A stretch of 64,000 nt of DNA, from NCBI RefSeq assembly GCF_001425205.1, contig NZ_LMDW01000019.1, positions 246,559 through 310,558 of the forward strand. Direction: 5' to 3'. Positions 61,221-64,000 of this stretch are shown piece by piece; the stretch's first letter is position 1; each line of letters begins with the position of its first letter. The position numbers and the translations under genes are program-made. Under the pieces are notes generated by a model. That model did no database searches, was not told the DNA's origin, and was given only the letters and a program-made list of their open reading frames with translations. Origin of the DNA: Variovorax sp. Root411 (lineage in GTDB: Bacteria; Pseudomonadota; Gammaproteobacteria; Burkholderiales; Burkholderiaceae_C).

Positions 61221-61883
61221 TCAGCCGAGCGCGTTGATGTCCGCCGGGTCGAGCAGCGCCTTCGGTGCGCCGTTGCGCGCCACGGCCAGCATCGCGCGGC
61301 CGACCTTCTCGGTGGTCGTCACCCGGTTCGGCCACAGGCGATAGGCCAGTTCCAGCACGGGCTTGAGCACGAAGATGGCGGCATCGTAGAGCGGCGTCTT
61401 CGAGCGCACGCCATGCATCGGCTGGATCATGCCGGGGCGGAACATGTAGGCCGCCTTGAACGGCAGGCGCAGCAGGGCGTTCTCGGTCGCGCCCTTCACG
61501 CGTGCCCACATGCTGCTGCCGCGCTCGCTGCTGTCGGTGCCGGCGCCCGTCACGTAGGTGAAGGTCATGCCCGGGTTGAGCCGCGCGAGCACGGTGGCGG
61601 CGGCCAGCGTCAGGTCGTAGGTGATGCGCTTGTACTCGGGCTCCTTCATGCCGACCGACGAAACGCCGAGGCAGAAGAAGCAGGCATCGAAGCCCTGAAG
61701 CTGCGGCTCGATGGCGGCGTAGTCGTACATGTCCTTGTGGACCAGGTCGCGCAGCTTCGCGTGCTGCTGCCCCGTGGGGTTGCGGCCGATGGCGACGACG
61801 CTCTCGACATCGGGCGCGAGCAGGCACTCGCGCAGCACGCCCTGCCCCACCATGCCGGTGGCGCCAAAAATCAGGATCTTCAT
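61221..61883 (-). CDS. NAD(P)-binding epimerase-like protein (atypical SDR, HIM1/YwnB type)
   Basis: A 220-residue Rossmann-fold protein beginning MKILIFGATGMVGQGVL with the GATGxxG nucleotide motif at residues 7-13. FDACFFCLGVSSVGMKE and TFTYVTGAGTDSS are typical of atypical SDRs with YwnB/HIM1 similarity. A YxxxK pair is not obvious, so it may be non-catalytic or act on small substrates. RBS GGAACTCTC precedes the ATG. The thioredoxin-like gene follows on the same strand upstream. Confidence 0.87.
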   Translation of the reverse strand: MKILIFGATGMVGQGVLRECLLAPDVESVVAIGRNPTGQQHAKLRDLVHKDMYDYAAIEPQLQGFDACFFCLGVSSVGMKEPEYKRITYDLTLAAATVLARLNPGMTFTYVTGAGTDSSERGSSMWARVKGATENALLRLPFKAAYMFRPGMIQPMHGVRSKTPLYDAAIFVLKPVLELAYRLWPNRVTTTEKVGRAMLAVARNGAPKALLDPADINALG

Positions 61884-61894
61884 GAGAGTTCCGG

Positions 61895-62278
61895 TCAGAC
61901 CGCGAAGACGGCCGGCTTCTTGTTCAGCACCGCCAGCAGCAGGTCGACGTCGAGGCTCGATGGCTTCGGCGGCTGCAGCGCGGAGAGCATGCGCGACAAC
62001 GTCTCGGCATGCGGCAGCAGCGGGCCGAGAAAGCGCGTGCCGTCGGCACCCGCGACCAGCAGGGTCGGGAAGGTCTCGACGTCGAAGGCATCGGCGATGT
62101 CGGCGTGGTCCTCGATGTCGACCCAGGCGAAGCGGAACTGCGGGTGCGCGCGCGCCACCTGTTCGAGCAGCGGCCGGTAGTCGCGGCAGGTGCCGCACCA
62201 TTCGGCGCACAGGCACACGACCCACGGCGCATCGCTGGCCGGCTCGGCGGATTCGGGGGTGCTTGGAAGGGCGCTCAA
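61895..62278 (-). CDS. Thioredoxin-family protein
   Basis: A thioredoxin-fold protein with active site WCGTC and cis-Pro in FPTLLV. The start is uncertain. A GTG at 62386 would give 163 residues, but its first 36 are disordered and cross a likely promoter (CATAAT on this strand near 62340). TTG at 62278 gives about 127 residues and fits the fold better, though no strong ribosome site is visible. It shares an overlapping divergent promoter region with the DUF962 gene. Cytoplasmic, partner unknown. Confidence 0.8.
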   Translation of the reverse strand: MSALPSTPESAEPASDAPWVVCLCAEWCGTCRDYRPLLEQVARAHPQFRFAWVDIEDHADIADAFDVETFPTLLVAGADGTRFLGPLLPHAETLSRMLSALQPPKPSSLDVDLLLAVLNKKPAVFAV

Positions 62279-62397
62279 GGCTGATGCGTCGGTGGTGTGA
62301 TCGGAAGGCCGGGGTGGTACGTCCGGGTGGTCGTGGCTATTATGGACAAAGCCCTCATCCACGGGACTCGCCGGGGTTCGGGGCACAGGAGAGTCGC

Positions 62398-62739
62398 ATG
62401 ACGAACACCTCGGCTGCCACCGGATCTGCCGTCGATCCGCGCCAATTCAAGAGCTTTGCGGAGTTCTATCCGTTCTACCTGACCGAACACGCCAACCTCA
62501 CCTGCCGGCGGCTGCACTTCGCGGGCTCGACCTTGTCGCTGCTGTGCCTGGTGGCACTGGTGGTCACGCTCAACCCGCTGTGGCTGCTGGCCGGGCTGGT
62601 GGCGGGCTACGGCTTCGCCTGGGTCGGGCACTTCGGGTTCGAGAAGAACAAGCCGGCCTCGTTCAAGCGGCCGCTCTATTCCTTCATGGGCGACTGGGCC
62701 ATGTACCGGGACATCTGGCTGGGTCGAGTCAAGATTTAG
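62398..62739 (+). CDS. Mpo1-like (DUF962) membrane protein
   Basis: A 113-residue DUF962 protein with two hydrophobic segments (about residues 46-62 and 65-82). The segment LTEHANLTCRRLHFAGS and the following WVGHFGFEKNKP hold the conserved His residues of the family. In yeast, Mpo1 is an Fe(II) dioxygenase acting in alpha-oxidation of 2-hydroxy fatty acids. RBS AGGAGAGTC is 4 nt upstream. It converges with the YihY gene. Confidence 0.9.
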   Translation: MTNTSAATGSAVDPRQFKSFAEFYPFYLTEHANLTCRRLHFAGSTLSLLCLVALVVTLNPLWLLAGLVAGYGFAWVGHFGFEKNKPASFKRPLYSFMGDWAMYRDIWLGRVKI

Positions 62740-62749
62740 CCAGCGGCCA

Positions 62750-63949
62750 CTAAATCAACAGCACGTCGCCCAGCCTCAGCGAACGCAGCGGACCTTTCTG
62801 CCAGAGGTCTTCGAGCGGCTCGGCCTGCGGCATCAGCAGTTCCTTGAGCAGCGGCTCGATGGGCGTCGAGGGGTCCGCGAGCAGCACGTAGCGCGGGTCT
62901 TCGTTGGCGGGTTCTTCGGCGAGCGGCGCGATCCAGTCGAGCGCCACCAGCGTTTCGAGCACCGGCGCCAGTTGCAGCGCATCGACCCGCATGCGCGTGA
63001 CCAGCTCGCTCGCACCCATGCCCTTGGCCGGCAGGGCCTGCGCGCGCGCAAGGTGCTGCAGCGTTTCCATGGCCAGCTGCATCGGCCAGCCCGCGGCGCC
63101 GCCGCGCCGCGCCACGCCGACGAGCAGGCTCGGCAGGTAGGCCGCGATGACGGCGCCGAGCAGCACGATCACCCAGGCCACGTAGATCCAAACGAGCAGG
63201 ATCGGCACCGTGGCGAAGGCGCCGTACAGCACCGAATAGGTCGGCACCAGGCTCAGGTAGTAGCCCAGCACGCGCTTGGCGATCTCGATGGCGGCCGCCA
63301 CGAAGATGCCGCCGGCCCATGCATGCGACCAGCGCACGTTGGTGTTGGGCACGTAGTGGTACAGCGAGGCCATGCCGACCGCCAGCAGCATGAATTCGAA
63401 GGTGTCGAAGAACAGCTTGACCATGCCGCGCCCCACCACGCCGCTGGTGGCCGAGACCACGTACGAGGTGGTCGACAGGCTCACCGCGAGGATGATCGGC
63501 CCCAGCGTGATGGCCGCCCAGTAGATGAGCACCCGCTGCGCGAACGGCCGCGGCGAGCGCACGCGCCAGATGCTGTTGAGCGTCTTGTCGATGGTGAGGA
63601 TCAGCGCGATGGCGGTGATCAGCAGCACGACCAGGCCCGCGATGCCCAGCCCGCCGGCCTTGCTCGAGAACTGGTTCAGGTAGCCCAGCACCTGCCGCGC
63701 GATGTTGTCGGGAATCAGGCTCTCGATGAGCCAGCGCTGCAGCCGCCCCTGCATCTTCGCGAACATCGGGAACACGGTGAACAGCGCCAGCGCCACCGTG
63801 AAGAACGGCACCATCGCGATGGTGGTGGTGAAAGTGAGGCTGCTGGCCGTGAGGCCGAGCCGGTCTTCGCGGAAGCGCTCGCCCAGCACCGCTGCGGTGT
63901 TGCCCCACGGAAAGCGAGAAAGATCCCTCCAAAGCTGCCTGCGATTCAT
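62750..63949 (-). CDS. YihY/BrkB family inner-membrane protein (UPF0761)
   Basis: A 399-residue protein with six to seven hydrophobic segments between about residues 35 and 280. Conserved family regions include LTASSLTFTTTIAMVPFF, LGPIILAVSL and YGAFATVPILLVWIYVAW. A cytoplasmic C-terminal domain of about 100 residues follows. Once named RNase BN in error; its function is unknown. ATG at 63949 is chosen over an upstream TTG at 63970. Confidence 0.9.
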   Translation of the reverse strand: MNRRQLWRDLSRFPWGNTAAVLGERFREDRLGLTASSLTFTTTIAMVPFFTVALALFTVFPMFAKMQGRLQRWLIESLIPDNIARQVLGYLNQFSSKAGGLGIAGLVVLLITAIALILTIDKTLNSIWRVRSPRPFAQRVLIYWAAITLGPIILAVSLSTTSYVVSATSGVVGRGMVKLFFDTFEFMLLAVGMASLYHYVPNTNVRWSHAWAGGIFVAAAIEIAKRVLGYYLSLVPTYSVLYGAFATVPILLVWIYVAWVIVLLGAVIAAYLPSLLVGVARRGGAAGWPMQLAMETLQHLARAQALPAKGMGASELVTRMRVDALQLAPVLETLVALDWIAPLAEEPANEDPRYVLLADPSTPIEPLLKELLMPQAEPLEDLWQKGPLRSLRLGDVLLI

Positions 63950-63970
63950 GGCGGCTATCATAAGAACCAA

Positions 63971-64000
63971 ACTCTCCCCCAGTCTCCGCGCACTTCGTGT
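63971..64000. repeat. Start of dispersed repeat at window edge
   Basis: CTCTCCCCCAGTCT-CCGCG-CACTTCGTGT resembles 17226-17260 (CTCGCCCCCAGGCT, then CGCGG and CACTTCGTGT). It is cut by the window end, so its length is unknown. Confidence 0.5.

Overview
The window is about 64 kb of high-GC chromosomal DNA. Gene content, codon use and intergenic repeats fit a betaproteobacterium of the Comamonadaceae, most like Variovorax. Pointers are five periplasmic Bug/TctC-type binding proteins without their membrane partners, the grpE-dnaK-dnaJ order, many LysR regulators and numerous ATGA or GTGA gene overlaps. I see no tRNA, rRNA, CRISPR array, IS transposase or phage genes. The genus call is inference from gene content, not a database result.

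Region 1 (1-15.2 kb) encodes what looks like a complete oxidative hexuronate/aldarate pathway. On the minus strand lie a GntR/FadR-type regulator and a Bug protein, kdgD, a lipoprotein, gudD and an aldehyde dehydrogenase cut by the window edge. Divergent from them are uronate dehydrogenase, an SMP-30 lactonase, a three-gene TRAP importer, garD, a Bug protein, a secreted beta-propeller lactonase and another Bug protein. The expected flux is uronate to aldarolactone to glucarate or galactarate to 5-dehydro-4-deoxyglucarate to 2-oxoglutarate semialdehyde to 2-oxoglutarate. A 24-bp operator occurs twice, before the regulator and before the Bug-kdgD-gudD operon.

Region 2 (15.3-27.3 kb) is mostly housekeeping: psd, an HxlR regulator, an FKBP isomerase, grpE behind a near-consensus sigma-32 promoter, dnaK, dnaJ, the prkA-yeaH-spoVR stress operon behind an AT-rich leader, and aroQ.

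Region 3 (27.4-39.3 kb) starts with a LysR gene divergent from a Rieske oxygenase that appears split into a ferredoxin-like protein and a catalytic protein lacking its own cluster. Next come a glutathione S-transferase and the glutathione-dependent formaldehyde pathway (frmA, fghA), which suggests an O- or N-demethylation locus. Small enzymes and an arsRBCH operon follow.

Region 4 (39.4-46.7 kb) holds gnd and, between two closely related LysR paralogues, a four-gene cassette: a receiver-like/winged-helix protein, a small GTPase and two roadblock/LC7-type proteins. This is the best candidate here for an uncharacterised signalling system.

Region 5 (46.7-64 kb) has a radical SAM gene behind a textbook LexA box, and a GbsR regulator with matching palindromes before itself and before a DCC-methyltransferase-SRPBCC gene set. 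After these come LysR genes, an adenosine deaminase-like enzyme, metY behind a structured leader, peptidase, hydrolase and Bug genes, a thioredoxin-like protein, an Mpo1-like protein and a YihY-type membrane protein.

A palindromic intergenic element occurs three times (26.8, 40.9 and 56.7 kb). Its long arms are perfectly complementary, its flanking hairpins have diverged while keeping complementarity, and one copy is collapsed.
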